From Sphingomonas psychrotolerans (GTDB lineage: Bacteria; Pseudomonadota; Alphaproteobacteria; Sphingomonadales; Sphingomonadaceae), in NCBI RefSeq assembly GCF_002796605.1, contig NZ_CP024923.1, positions 2,645,001-2,709,000 of the forward strand: a stretch of DNA of 64,000 bases, given 5' to 3'. The notes under the pieces were generated by a model. The model did no database searches, was not told the DNA's origin, and saw only the letters and a program-made list of their open reading frames with translations. Position numbers and translations under genes: made by a program. Shown piece by piece: positions 9,848-18,219 of this stretch; position 1 is the stretch's first letter; every line of letters begins with the position of its first letter.

Positions 9848-10776
9848 TCCGGCCCGCGTCGCTCATGCATCGAGACCGGCGTCACCCGCTGGCGGCGATA
9901 GAGCGTCGGAGAAGCGCCCACCTCTCTCCTGAAGACCGTGTTGAACAAGCTGATCGTGCCGAATCCGCACATGAACGCGATCTCGGTCACGCTCAATTCG
10001 GTCGAGCGCAGTAGCCGCTTCGCCCGTTTCAGGCGCTGGATCTGGATATAACGCGTCGCGCTGACGCCGAAGGCATCCCGGAATGCTTCGGAAAAGCGCG
10101 AGTGCGACAAGCCCGCGAGACGATAGAGCGCCTCCGCCTCGATGCGATCGCCCAGCCGCTGGTTGATATGGGCCATGACCGAAGCGAAGCGATGCGTCTT
10201 CGCGATCCGCCCCGACACGCCCAACGCATCGCACTGCTCGGCGAACAGCCGTGCCACGATCGACAATATGTGCGTGATCAGCCCGCGGCTGGCGATCTGC
10301 CAATTGCGCACCTGCGGATCGGCGGTCGCATGCAATTGCAGAATGAGCGACCGCAGCTGCGGATCGGCAGGGAGCTTGTTGCATCCGAATTCGGCGGCAT
10401 GAAGAAACGGCTGTATCCACTGCGAGCACTCCTCCGGATCGCCGAACAGCGACGCGCCGAAATAGGTCACCAGCGCCCCCTGATTGTGCGGGCGCGGGAT
10501 GATCGGCTGGTGGATCTCATTGGCGTTGACGATGAAGACATCGCCCGGCGTGATCGGAATCTCGGCGTCCTGGATCATGTACGCGCCGTGATCCTCGGGA
10601 ATATAGGCGATCTCATATTCCGGGTGGCAATGCAGATAGCCGAACGCCGGCGACAGCGGCGCGACATGGCTCGTGCGCAGCGGAAAATGCGGGTCGTGAA
10701 AGGGGATGCGCGCACGGAACGGGTCCACCCGCGCTCCACCACCCTGCTGGGGTCGTCCCTTGGCTATCGTTTTCAC
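9820..10776 (-). CDS. AraC-family regulator with cupin sensor domain
   Basis: Transcription factor of about 318 residues. The N-terminal cupin (HCHPEYEIAYIPEDHGAYMI, GDVFIVNANEIHQP) matches sugar-sensing AraC proteins, and the C-terminal ~100 residues hold two helix-turn-helix units (LYRLAGLSHSRFSEAFRDAF; VTEIAFMCGFGTISLFNTVF). The start is uncertain: GTG at 10776 is chosen because it sits just before the conserved cupin, whereas the frame stays open further upstream. It is divergent from a secreted laminin-G-like protein and convergent with GH16. Control of one or both of these carbohydrate genes is a reasonable inference. Confidence 0.85.
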   Translation of the reverse strand: MKTIAKGRPQQGGGARVDPFRARIPFHDPHFPLRTSHVAPLSPAFGYLHCHPEYEIAYIPEDHGAYMIQDAEIPITPGDVFIVNANEIHQPIIPRPHNQGALVTYFGASLFGDPEECSQWIQPFLHAAEFGCNKLPADPQLRSLILQLHATADPQVRNWQIASRGLITHILSIVARLFAEQCDALGVSGRIAKTHRFASVMAHINQRLGDRIEAEALYRLAGLSHSRFSEAFRDAFGVSATRYIQIQRLKRAKRLLRSTELSVTEIAFMCGFGTISLFNTVFRREVGASPTLYRRQRVTPVSMHERRGPDQRFCHTRT

Positions 10777-10879
10777 GGCCGCAAGATTGACCGGAAAATA
10801 GTGAAAGCCAATCGGAAAGCGGCGGATAGCGCGCCATTGTGCCGCCGCCGTAACCATCGGGAGCAAAGGAGATGCTCTC

Positions 10880-11545
10880 ATGCGGAAATTCACCAACCCT
10901 GCCCGGACAATATGCAGCCTCGCTATTCTGCTCGCTGCGACATCGGCGCCCACACAGACCGTTGGGGCGCTGCAGCGCGCCGGGGCGCCGGTCGCGCTCG
11001 CCCTCGATCGTCTCGAGCTCTTCAACCGCACCGCTACCGCCGCCAATGGCGAGATTCGGCTGAACGCCTCGACCGATGCGGGACTGGCATGGATCACCGG
11101 CATCGCCCGCAACGAGGGCTGCCTTTCGCTGGACGTGCGCGGGTCGAACGAATTCGGCCGCAGCTTCGTGGGCATCGCCTTCCGCGGCGTGGACAAGGAC
11201 ACATATGATGTCGTCTATGTGCGGCCGTTCCGGTTCCGCGCGGAAGATCCCGCCCAGGCAGCCCATGGGCTGCAATATATGTCGCTGCCGGACCATCCCT
11301 GGCCGGTGCTGCGCGAGCGCTCACCCGGCGTTTACGAAAGCGCGATTGGTTCGGCGCCCGATCCGGACCATTGGATGCATCTGATGGTTCGCTTTCGCAG
11401 CGGGCGGATGCAGGCGTTCGTCAATGGAGCCGCGACGCCGCAACTCGACCTGCCCCTGCTGACCCAGGGAACCGGCGGCCGCGCCGCGCTCTGGGTGGGA
11501 AACAATTCGAGCGGCGCCTTCCGCAACCTCCGCGACTGCAGCTGA
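10880..11545 (+). CDS. Secreted LamG/DUF1080-like protein
   Basis: A 221-residue exported protein with a signal peptide (ICSLAILLAATSAPTQT). The rest looks like one concanavalin/laminin-G beta-sandwich of the kind found in 3-keto-disaccharide hydrolase (DUF1080) and carbohydrate-binding proteins: NEGCLSLDVRGSNEFGRSFVGIAFRG, YDVVYVRPFRFR, HWMHLMVRFRSGRMQAFVNG. ATG at 10880 is fixed by AAAGGAG 8 bases upstream. A sugar-binding or hydrolytic role is inference. It is divergent from the AraC regulator and lies 139 bases upstream of a Gfo/Idh/MocA oxidoreductase, which may belong to the same pathway. Confidence 0.7.
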   Translation: MRKFTNPARTICSLAILLAATSAPTQTVGALQRAGAPVALALDRLELFNRTATAANGEIRLNASTDAGLAWITGIARNEGCLSLDVRGSNEFGRSFVGIAFRGVDKDTYDVVYVRPFRFRAEDPAQAAHGLQYMSLPDHPWPVLRERSPGVYESAIGSAPDPDHWMHLMVRFRSGRMQAFVNGAATPQLDLPLLTQGTGGRAALWVGNNSSGAFRNLRDCS

Positions 11546-11638
11546 CGTCGCCAGGCCGTCAACCTGTGCGAACGATGGACTGGAATGTGGTCATCCCGTC
11601 TGTCCGGTAACCCGCACTTTGCGCCCTTGCGAAGGGGC

Positions 11639-11654
11639 ATTTTAGCGCTAACAT
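11639..11654. promoter_or_regulatory. LacI-type operator candidate
   Basis: Near-perfect palindrome ATTTTAGCGCTAACAT, one base from the symmetric form ATGTTAGCGCTAACAT. It lies 30 bases upstream of the Gfo/Idh/MocA start. Operators of this shape are used by LacI-family sugar regulators in alphaproteobacteria (the Caulobacter xylose operator is similar). A related site lies upstream of the TonB receptor (41525-41540). No LacI gene is present in the window. Confidence 0.6.
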
Positions 11655-11684
11655 TATCGGAACAATGATCAAGGGGAGACCAGG

Positions 11685-13004
11685 ATGACCGTCAGCTTCG
11701 ATCGTCGCACGCTCCTCGTCGGTGGCCTCGCCGCCTCGGCCCTGACGCCCCTGAGCGAGGCCTTCGCCCAGCGCCGCCGTGTGTCCGCGAACGACAAGGT
11801 CCAGGTGGGCCTGATCGGCTGCAAGGGCATGGGCTGGGCGAACCTCACCGCGATGGTCAAGGGGGGCGACGTCACGCCCGTCGCCCTCTGCGACGTGGAC
11901 GCCAAGGTCCTCACCGGCCGAGGCGCCGAGCTGCAGAAGGTTTCCGGGCGCGCGCCGCGGCTTTATGACGACTATCGCCGCATGCTGGACGACAAATCCG
12001 TGGACGCGGTGATCATCGCCACGCCCGACCACTGGCACGCGCTCCAGCTGATCGACGCCATGTCGGCGGGCAAGCACGCCTATTGCGAAAAGCCGCTCGG
12101 CAACTCCATCGCCGAGTGCCGCGCGATGGTCGCCGCCAAACAGCGCCACAACCGGGTCGTGCAGGTCGGCCAGTGGCAGCGCAGCAACCAGCACTGGGCC
12201 GACGCCATCGCCCACGTTCATTCCGGCGGCATCGGCCGGGTCCGGAAGGTCAAGGCCTGGGCCTATATGGGCTGGATGAAGAACATCGCGATCCAGCCGG
12301 ACCAGCCGCCACCTCCGGGCGTCGACTATGACCGCTGGCTCGGCCCGGCACAACAGCGCGCCTTCAATCCCAACCGCTTCCACTTCAACTGGCGCTGGTA
12401 CTGGGACTATGCGGGCGGCCTGATGACCGACTGGGGCGTGCACCTGATGGACATCGCCCTGCTGGGCATGAAGGCGCAGGCGCCGCGCTCGGTCAGTTCG
12501 CTGGGCGGCGCGTACGGATATCCAGGCTCGGCCATGGAGACTCCGGACACCCAGACCGCCATCTTCGACTTCGGCGACTATTCTGTGGAATGGGAACATG
12601 CGGTCGGCATCAGTCGCGGCCCCTTCGGCGGCCATGACCATGGCGTGGCCTTCGTGGGCGAGACGGGCACGCTGGTGGTCGACCGCAGCAAATGGTGGGT
12701 CTCGCCGGAAACGCGCGACGACAAGGCGCTGACCCGCGAAATTCCCGTCACCAAGGCCTCGGACAATGGGCTCGATCGGCACACTGCGGACTTCATCGCC
12801 TGTGTGAAGGATCGCGCACGCACGCCCGCTTGCCCCATCGAATCGGCGGCCAATACCGCCACCGTCTGTCAGATGGGCAATGTCGCGTGGCGCACCGGCC
12901 GCAAGGTCCACTGGGACGCCCCGGCGGGCCGGTTCAAGGGGGATGCCGAAGCCAACGCCCTGATCACGCCGCGCTACCGCGCGCCTTACCGCCTGCCGGC
13001 GTAA
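11685..13004 (+). CDS. Gfo/Idh/MocA family oxidoreductase, Tat-exported
   Basis: NAD(P)-dependent sugar oxidoreductase family, 439 residues. A Tat signal (DRRTLLVGGLAASALTP, ending AFA near residue 28) predicts export with bound cofactor. The Rossmann domain begins KVQVGLIGCKGMGWAN. The family EKP motif is present in HAYCEKPLGNS, and GGLMTDWGVHLMD carries the usual catalytic-side D-x3-H pattern. The substrate is unknown; exported members are often linked to 3-keto-sugar chemistry, matching the DUF1080-like gene upstream. A LacI-type operator just upstream suggests sugar-dependent control, and a hairpin at 13050-13066 may terminate the transcript. Confidence 0.9.
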   Translation: MTVSFDRRTLLVGGLAASALTPLSEAFAQRRRVSANDKVQVGLIGCKGMGWANLTAMVKGGDVTPVALCDVDAKVLTGRGAELQKVSGRAPRLYDDYRRMLDDKSVDAVIIATPDHWHALQLIDAMSAGKHAYCEKPLGNSIAECRAMVAAKQRHNRVVQVGQWQRSNQHWADAIAHVHSGGIGRVRKVKAWAYMGWMKNIAIQPDQPPPPGVDYDRWLGPAQQRAFNPNRFHFNWRWYWDYAGGLMTDWGVHLMDIALLGMKAQAPRSVSSLGGAYGYPGSAMETPDTQTAIFDFGDYSVEWEHAVGISRGPFGGHDHGVAFVGETGTLVVDRSKWWVSPETRDDKALTREIPVTKASDNGLDRHTADFIACVKDRARTPACPIESAANTATVCQMGNVAWRTGRKVHWDAPAGRFKGDAEANALITPRYRAPYRLPA

Positions 13005-13049
13005 GCGGGTCGCTTTGCGCGTGGCCTGGCTTTAGAGCTCGGGAGCCTG

Positions 13050-13066
13050 GTTTGCGGAGCGCAAAC
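13050..13066. terminator. Hairpin between convergent genes
   Basis: Perfect inverted repeat with arms GTTTGCG and CGCAAAC around a 3-base loop. It sits between the convergent Gfo/Idh/MocA and VOC genes, where a shared terminator is expected. There is no clear T-tract. Confidence 0.45.
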
Positions 13067-13098
13067 GACGGGGGATCTACCGCCGTCTCCGTGCGCCG

Positions 13099-13482
13099 CT
13101 ACGCCGCTGGCGGCTCCCAAAGCTCGATCGGATTGCCCTCGGGATCGTGGATCCGCGCGAAGCGGCCGGTCTCCGGCGTGTCCCATTCGTCCTTGGTAGT
13201 GATCGCGATCCCCAGCGCATTGAGCTGCTCGAGCAGCCCGTCGAGATCGCGGACGCGGAAGTTGAGCATGTAGCTCTTGTCTGAGGCGAAATAATCGGTG
13301 GCCGCCTTGAACGGCGCGAAAACCACCGGGCCAGGCTCGGGGTACCAGAACCAGTCGCTCGTCTCGCCCTGCTCGTCCTTGCCGCAGCCAACGCCAATGC
13401 CGAGGGTCTCGCGGTACCAGATCACCAGCGCGTCAGGATCCTGCGCACGAAAGAAGAAGCCTCCAATTCCGATCACCGGCAT
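13099..13482 (-). CDS. VOC family protein (glyoxalase-like)
   Basis: Single vicinal-oxygen-chelate protein of 127 residues with the beta-alpha-beta-beta-beta repeat: GIGGFFFRAQDPDALVIWYRE, FRVRDLDGLLEQLNALG and HDPEGNPIELWEPP. VOC proteins bind a metal and act on diverse small molecules; glutamate and histidine candidates are present (final ELWE), but no specific reaction can be assigned. It starts 12 bases after the glnD stop on the same strand, so it is probably cotranscribed with glnD without an obvious functional tie. Confidence 0.85.
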   Translation of the reverse strand: MPVIGIGGFFFRAQDPDALVIWYRETLGIGVGCGKDEQGETSDWFWYPEPGPVVFAPFKAATDYFASDKSYMLNFRVRDLDGLLEQLNALGIAITTKDEWDTPETGRFARIHDPEGNPIELWEPPAA

Positions 13483-13494
13483 GCAAATCCCCTT

Positions 13495-16242
13495 TCAGGC
13501 GGCCTGCGCGATATCCTGACCCGAAGCCGCCTCGAGCAAACGGCGCTCGATCGTCTTCAACCGCGCCGCGCCCTCGATCTTATCACCGATCAGATCAGTC
13601 AGATAGAAGGTGTCCACCGCGCGTTCGCCATAAGTGGCGACATGCGCCGAATGGATCGTCACCTTCGACTGGAACAAAGCGAAGGCAAGGTGGCAGAGCA
13701 ACGCCGGCCGGTCGCGGGCATTGACCTCGATCACCGTGAAACGGTTCGACGCCTTGTTGTCGATCAGCACATTGGGCTCGATTGCGAACGCATCGGCGCG
13801 CGGGCGCGAGAGCGGCCGGGTCTTGAGCCGCTCCTGCAGCCTCGAACGATTGGCGAGCGAATCGGCGATGCTCGTCTTGATCCGGTTGAGCCGCGCCTCT
13901 TCGTCGAACGGGCGGCCGAGCGGATCCTGGACGAGGAAATTGTCGAGCGCCATGCCGTCGCGCGTGGTGTGGATGCGCGCATCGATGATGTTGCCGCCGG
14001 CGACGTGGATCGCGCCGGCGATACGGTAGAACAGCCCCGGATGGTCCGAGGCATAGACCGTGACGAGAGTCGCGCCGCGATCGGGATAGACCTGCGCCTC
14101 AATCGATAGCTGCGAGGCGCCCGCCGCGTCGATCTGGCGGGCGTTGCGTTCGAGCACGTCGAGCGGCTCGGCGATCCAATAGGGTTCGGTCAGCCGCCGC
14201 TTCAGCGCTGCCAGTCGGGCGTCGGTCCAGCCGAGGATCTCCGCCAGTTCGGCCTGTTTGGCGGCGATGCGTTCGCCGCGCCCCTTCTGCTTGTGGCCGA
14301 GCCGCAGCACTTCCTCGGCGGAGTCGAACAGATTGGCGAGCAGCTGGCGCTTCCAGCTGTTCCACACGCCCGGACCCACCGCGCGGATGTCGACGATCGT
14401 CAAGATCAGCAGCATGCGCAGCCGTTCCGGGCTCTGCACATGCGCGGCGAAATCGAGGATGGTCTTGAAGTCGCTGAGGTCGCGCTTGAACGCAGTCGCC
14501 GACATCAGCAGATGCCAGCGGACCAGCCACGCGACGGCCTCGGTCTCGGCAGGGCTCAGACCGAGCCGCGGGCACAGCCGCTCGGCGACTTCGGCGCCGA
14601 GCACCGAATGGTCGCCGCCGCGGCCCTTGGCGATGTCGTGGAGCAGAACCGCGACGAACAAGGCGCGCCGCGACACGATCTGCTCGAAGATGCCGGTGGC
14701 GAGCGGATGATCCTCCTTGAGCTCGCCTTTCTCGATCTGGTTGAGCAGCCCGATCGCGCGGATCGAATGCTCGTCGACCGTGTAATGATGGTACATGTCG
14801 AACTGCATCTGGGCGACGACGCGGCCGAAATCGGGAACGAAGCGGCCGAATACCCCCGCTTCGTTCATCCAGCGCAGCACCATCTCGGGCGTGCGGGGCG
14901 AAGTCAGCACGTCGAGGAAAAGCGCATTGGCGCGCGGATCGTCCCGGACATCGTCGACCAGCCGCACGTCGCGGGCCGCGGCGCGCATCGCAGTGGGGTG
15001 GATCTCGAGCCCGTGGAGATCGGCAAGCTGGAAGATCTCGACCAGCCGGACCGGATCCTCGCGAAAGAAGGTATCGCGGGGAAGCGCCAGCCGGCTGCGC
15101 TCGAGGGTGAAGCCGTTGAGCTTGCGCGGGCTCTTGAACAGACGGGGGAAGCCGAAGCGGCTGCCGCGCGCAGCGAACTTCTCGTCGAGATGCGCGAGGA
15201 ACACGCCAGTCAGGTCGCCCACCACCTTCGCCTGAAGGAAGTAGAAGTGCATGAAGCGCTCGACCTTCGACTTGCCCGGCCGGTCGGCATAGCGCATCCG
15301 GCTGGCGATCTCTGGCTGGACGTCGAAGGTCAGCCGATCCTCGGCGCGGCCGGTGAGCAAGTGGAGCTGACAGCGCACCGCCCAGAGGAAATTCTCGGCG
15401 CGACGGAACTGGCGGTATTCCTGCGCCGTGAGCAGCCCCGCCTCGACCAGCTCGGCCGGCTCGCGGACATTATAGGCGTATTTGCCGATCCAGAAGAGCG
15501 CGTGGAGATCGCGAAGTCCCCCTTTGCCTTCCTTGACATTGGGCTCGACGACATAGCGGCTGTCGCCCATCCGTTTGTGCCGGGCATCGCGTTCGGCGAG
15601 CTTCTGGGCGATGAAATCGCGCGCGGTATCGGCCTGAACCTCGGTTTTGAAGCGTGCTGCAGCCTCGTCGTAGAGCGCGATGTCGCCCCAGACATAGCGC
15701 GCCTCGAGCAAGGCGGTACGCACCGTCACATCGCCCTTGGCCTGTCGCACCATCTCGTCGAGCGAGCGCGACGAATGTCCCACCTTCAGCTGCATGTCCC
15801 ACAGCGAATAGAGCATCGATTCGATGACCTGCTCGCACCAGCCGGTGACCTTCCACGGCGTCAAGAACCCGATGTCGATGTCCGAATGCGGCGCCATCTC
15901 GCCGCGGCCATAGCCGCCGACCGCGATCAGCGTCAGCCGCTCGCCGGCGCTGGGGTTGTGGTTGGGATGGAGCCGCTGGGTCGTGAAATCCCAGAGCAAG
16001 CGGAGCAATTGATCGATCAGGAACGCCCCCGCCGCCGCCATCTCGTGCCCGCGCGAAGGATGCTCGGCGAGGCGGCGGGCAATCTCCGCCTGCCCGGCAT
16101 CGAGCGCGGCCTTCAGTTCGGCGGTCGCGGCGTGGCGAAGCGCAGTCGCATCCTGCGCCTCGATCCCGGCAAGACGTTCGGCGACGACCCGCCGGTCGAT
16201 CAGCGCGCGGCGGTTGGGGACGGAATCGAAACGCGAGGACAT
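13495..16242 (-). CDS. glnD: [Protein-PII] uridylyltransferase
   Basis: Bifunctional nitrogen sensor that uridylylates PII when glutamine is low and deuridylylates it when glutamine is high. The 915 residues show the nucleotidyltransferase core (GGYGRGEMAPHSDIDIGFLT), a linker, the HD hydrolase domain (LLHDIAKGRGGDHS) and two C-terminal ACT domains (VTVYASDHPGLFYRIAGAIH; FTVIEVNARDRPALLCHLAF) that sense glutamine. Length and domain order match the family. ATG at 16242 is the first start in a conserved frame. A VOC protein follows by 12 bases and fpr lies 59 bases upstream on the same strand. Confidence 0.97.
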   Translation of the reverse strand: MSSRFDSVPNRRALIDRRVVAERLAGIEAQDATALRHAATAELKAALDAGQAEIARRLAEHPSRGHEMAAAGAFLIDQLLRLLWDFTTQRLHPNHNPSAGERLTLIAVGGYGRGEMAPHSDIDIGFLTPWKVTGWCEQVIESMLYSLWDMQLKVGHSSRSLDEMVRQAKGDVTVRTALLEARYVWGDIALYDEAAARFKTEVQADTARDFIAQKLAERDARHKRMGDSRYVVEPNVKEGKGGLRDLHALFWIGKYAYNVREPAELVEAGLLTAQEYRQFRRAENFLWAVRCQLHLLTGRAEDRLTFDVQPEIASRMRYADRPGKSKVERFMHFYFLQAKVVGDLTGVFLAHLDEKFAARGSRFGFPRLFKSPRKLNGFTLERSRLALPRDTFFREDPVRLVEIFQLADLHGLEIHPTAMRAAARDVRLVDDVRDDPRANALFLDVLTSPRTPEMVLRWMNEAGVFGRFVPDFGRVVAQMQFDMYHHYTVDEHSIRAIGLLNQIEKGELKEDHPLATGIFEQIVSRRALFVAVLLHDIAKGRGGDHSVLGAEVAERLCPRLGLSPAETEAVAWLVRWHLLMSATAFKRDLSDFKTILDFAAHVQSPERLRMLLILTIVDIRAVGPGVWNSWKRQLLANLFDSAEEVLRLGHKQKGRGERIAAKQAELAEILGWTDARLAALKRRLTEPYWIAEPLDVLERNARQIDAAGASQLSIEAQVYPDRGATLVTVYASDHPGLFYRIAGAIHVAGGNIIDARIHTTRDGMALDNFLVQDPLGRPFDEEARLNRIKTSIADSLANRSRLQERLKTRPLSRPRADAFAIEPNVLIDNKASNRFTVIEVNARDRPALLCHLAFALFQSKVTIHSAHVATYGERAVDTFYLTDLIGDKIEGAARLKTIERRLLEAASGQDIAQAA

Positions 16243-16301
16243 GAGAAGGAGATAGGCGGTGCGGCAGCATCCGTCACCCCGCCGTCGTTACACCCCTCTC
16301 C

Positions 16302-17117
16302 CTATCCCACGAACGCGCGTTCGACCACGAAGGTGCCGGGCTTGGCGTTCGAGCCTTCGTCGAAGCCGTGGCGTTCGAGCATCGCCGAGAAATCGCGGAT
16401 CATCTCGCTGCTGCCGCACAGCATCACCCGGTCGGTCTCCGGGTTGAGCGCACGCTCGCCCGAGACCGGCGGGTGGAACAGCCACCCCTCCTCGATCAGC
16501 TGGCCGATCCGGCCAGTGGTGCGGAATGGCTCGCGCGTGACCGTCGGGATATAATGGAACTGGAGCAGCGCCTGATCTGCGACCAGCGGGTCGCCAGCGA
16601 GCTGGGCGGTGAGCTCGTCATGATAAGCGAGATCGCTCACCCGGCGGGTGCTGTGGACGATGACGATCTGGCCGAACGCATCGTAAATGTCGGGATCGCG
16701 CGCGATGCTGAGAAACGGCGCGAGGCCGGTGCCCGTCGACAGCAGGAACAGCCGCTTGCCGGGGAGCAGTGCGTCGGCGACGAGGGTGCCGGTCGGCTTC
16801 TTGCCGAGATAGAGCTGATCGCCCGCGCGGATCGTCTGGAGCCGCGAGGTCAGCGGGCCGTCGGGCACCTTGATCGACAGGAATTCCAGCTCGTCGGACC
16901 AGGTCGGGCTGGCGATCGAATAGGCCCGCATCAGCGGCTTGCCTTCGCCCTCGAGGCCCAGCATCACGAACTCGCCCGAGCGGAAGCGAAAGCTCGCGGG
17001 CCGTTCGATCGCGAAGCTGAACAGGTGCTCGTTCCAGTGGCGCACCCAGCGCACCGCGCAGGTCTGGAAAGCGGCATGCTCGGGAAGCAGCTGCGGCGGG
17101 CGGGCATGCATGTTCAT
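16302..17117 (-). CDS. fpr: Ferredoxin--NADP(+) reductase
   Basis: FAD enzyme of 271 residues that moves electrons between NADPH and ferredoxin or flavodoxin in the cytoplasm. The FAD-binding motif RAYSIASP and the nucleotide-binding motif STGTGLAPFLSIARD are intact, and the C-terminus (MLCGSSEMIRDF) is typical of bacterial Fpr. It lies 38 bases downstream of a small conserved gene preceded by a Fur-type box, so the pair is probably repressed by iron and induced in iron or oxidative stress. Confidence 0.95.
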   Translation of the reverse strand: MNMHARPPQLLPEHAAFQTCAVRWVRHWNEHLFSFAIERPASFRFRSGEFVMLGLEGEGKPLMRAYSIASPTWSDELEFLSIKVPDGPLTSRLQTIRAGDQLYLGKKPTGTLVADALLPGKRLFLLSTGTGLAPFLSIARDPDIYDAFGQIVIVHSTRRVSDLAYHDELTAQLAGDPLVADQALLQFHYIPTVTREPFRTTGRIGQLIEEGWLFHPPVSGERALNPETDRVMLCGSSEMIRDFSAMLERHGFDEGSNAKPGTFVVERAFVG

Positions 17118-17155
17118 CGAAGGGTCCTGATTGGGATGGGAGAGAGAGACGGCTT

Positions 17156-17554
17156 TCAGGCCGCCATGAACAGGGCGATGCGTCCGGCGGCGAACCGGAG
17201 CGCGCGCTGCGCGTCGGGCTTTACCAGCGCTTCGGCGATCCGCCCGACAAGGATTTCTTCACCGCGTGCAGCCGCAGCATGTAGCGAAAGCAGCAGGGCC
17301 TCGTCATCGCTGACCCGGCCGCAGGCGACGGTGCGGAACTGGAGCTGCGCATGCCCCTCGCGGTCGAGCAGCATCATCGCGATGTTGAAGTCGGGCAGCA
17401 TCGCCGCAAGCTGCCGCGACGCCAGCGTCGGGCCGAGCGCCGCGCACGGGCAGCGCCCGCCACGCATCGCGCCGACCCATTGCCGCATCGCCCAGACGAG
17501 CAAGGCCTCCGAAGCCGGGAGGTCCGACACCGATCGATCGAGATACTGATACAC
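17156..17554 (-). CDS. Conserved small protein, Fur-box controlled
   Basis: I do not recognise a named family. The 132 residues (MYQYLDRSVSDLPASEALLV...) are mostly helical, with a short GGRCPCAALG segment whose two cysteines could bind metal, and no signal peptide. It is cytoplasmic and lies immediately upstream of fpr (38-base gap) on the same strand. A perfect Fur-like palindrome 57-71 bases upstream of the start indicates iron-responsive control of both genes. A role in iron or Fe-S homeostasis is inference from context only. Confidence 0.7.
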   Translation of the reverse strand: MYQYLDRSVSDLPASEALLVWAMRQWVGAMRGGRCPCAALGPTLASRQLAAMLPDFNIAMMLLDREGHAQLQFRTVACGRVSDDEALLLSLHAAAARGEEILVGRIAEALVKPDAQRALRFAAGRIALFMAA

Positions 17555-17610
17555 GACACCCCCGCTCGAGGCCGACCCGACAGCGAGCCGATTCGACCTC
17601 TAGCGTTTAC

Positions 17611-17625
17611 TGCGAATGATTAGCA
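17611..17625. promoter_or_regulatory. Fur-type iron box
   Basis: TGCGAATGATTAGCA is palindromic in the form TGCnAATnATTnGCA, the pattern of alphaproteobacterial Fur/Mur boxes. It lies between the grpE stop and the small gene-fpr pair, at a promoter-like distance (57 bases) from the latter. Confidence 0.65.
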
Positions 17626-17639
17626 ATAGCGGATGTCGA

Positions 17640-18206
17640 TCAGTCAGGCTTCTTTGCGACGCCGACCAGGGCCGGACGGAGCAGCCGGTCCTTGATCATA
17701 TATCCCGTCTGGATTTCCTGCACGACGCTGCCGGGCTCGACATCAACGGTAGGGATTTCCATCATCGCCTGATGGCGATTGGGATCGAGCGGTTCGCCGA
17801 CCGCGACGATCTTCGAGATCCCATGGCGCGCAAACACCGAATCGATCTCGCGCCCGGTCGCCTCGAGCCCGATGACCAGCCCCTTCAATTTCTCGTCATC
17901 GCGCAGATCGGCCGGAATCGCCGCCAGCGCGCGGCTGAGATTGTCCGACACCGACAGGATGTCGCGCGCGAAACTGGTCGCGGCATAGGCCCGGGCGTCC
18001 TGCGCTTCCTTCTCGGCGCGGCGACGGACATTTTGCGTCTCGGCCTGGGCATAGAGCACCGCGGCCCGCGCCTCGGCGAGCTGTGCCTCGAGCTCGGCAC
18101 TGCGGTCATGCTCTGCCACTTCGGGGGCGGCTTCCGCGGTTTCCTCGCGAAGACTGGTCTCCGCTTCGGTCAGTTCCGCGCTCATCTTCTCATTCTCGTT
18201 CGACAT
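17640..18206 (-). CDS. grpE: Nucleotide exchange factor GrpE
   Basis: Co-chaperone that releases ADP from DnaK. The 188 residues comprise an acidic, disordered N-terminus and a long coiled coil (AELEAQLAEARAAVLYAQAETQNVRRRAEKEAQ). The C-terminal beta domain carries GQPLDPNRHQAM-like GEPLDPNRHQAMMEIPT and the ending GYMIKDRLLRPALVGVAKKP. The start is ATG at 18206, 13 bases after the hrcA stop, the common hrcA-grpE arrangement. The heat-shock promoter is presumably upstream of hrcA. Confidence 0.97.
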   Translation of the reverse strand: MSNENEKMSAELTEAETSLREETAEAAPEVAEHDRSAELEAQLAEARAAVLYAQAETQNVRRRAEKEAQDARAYAATSFARDILSVSDNLSRALAAIPADLRDDEKLKGLVIGLEATGREIDSVFARHGISKIVAVGEPLDPNRHQAMMEIPTVDVEPGSVVQEIQTGYMIKDRLLRPALVGVAKKPD

Positions 18207-18219
18207 GATTCCCTGTTCG

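Noticed and set aside
14293..16554. Open frame of 753 codons opposite glnD
   Set aside because: Shadow of glnD; composition only.
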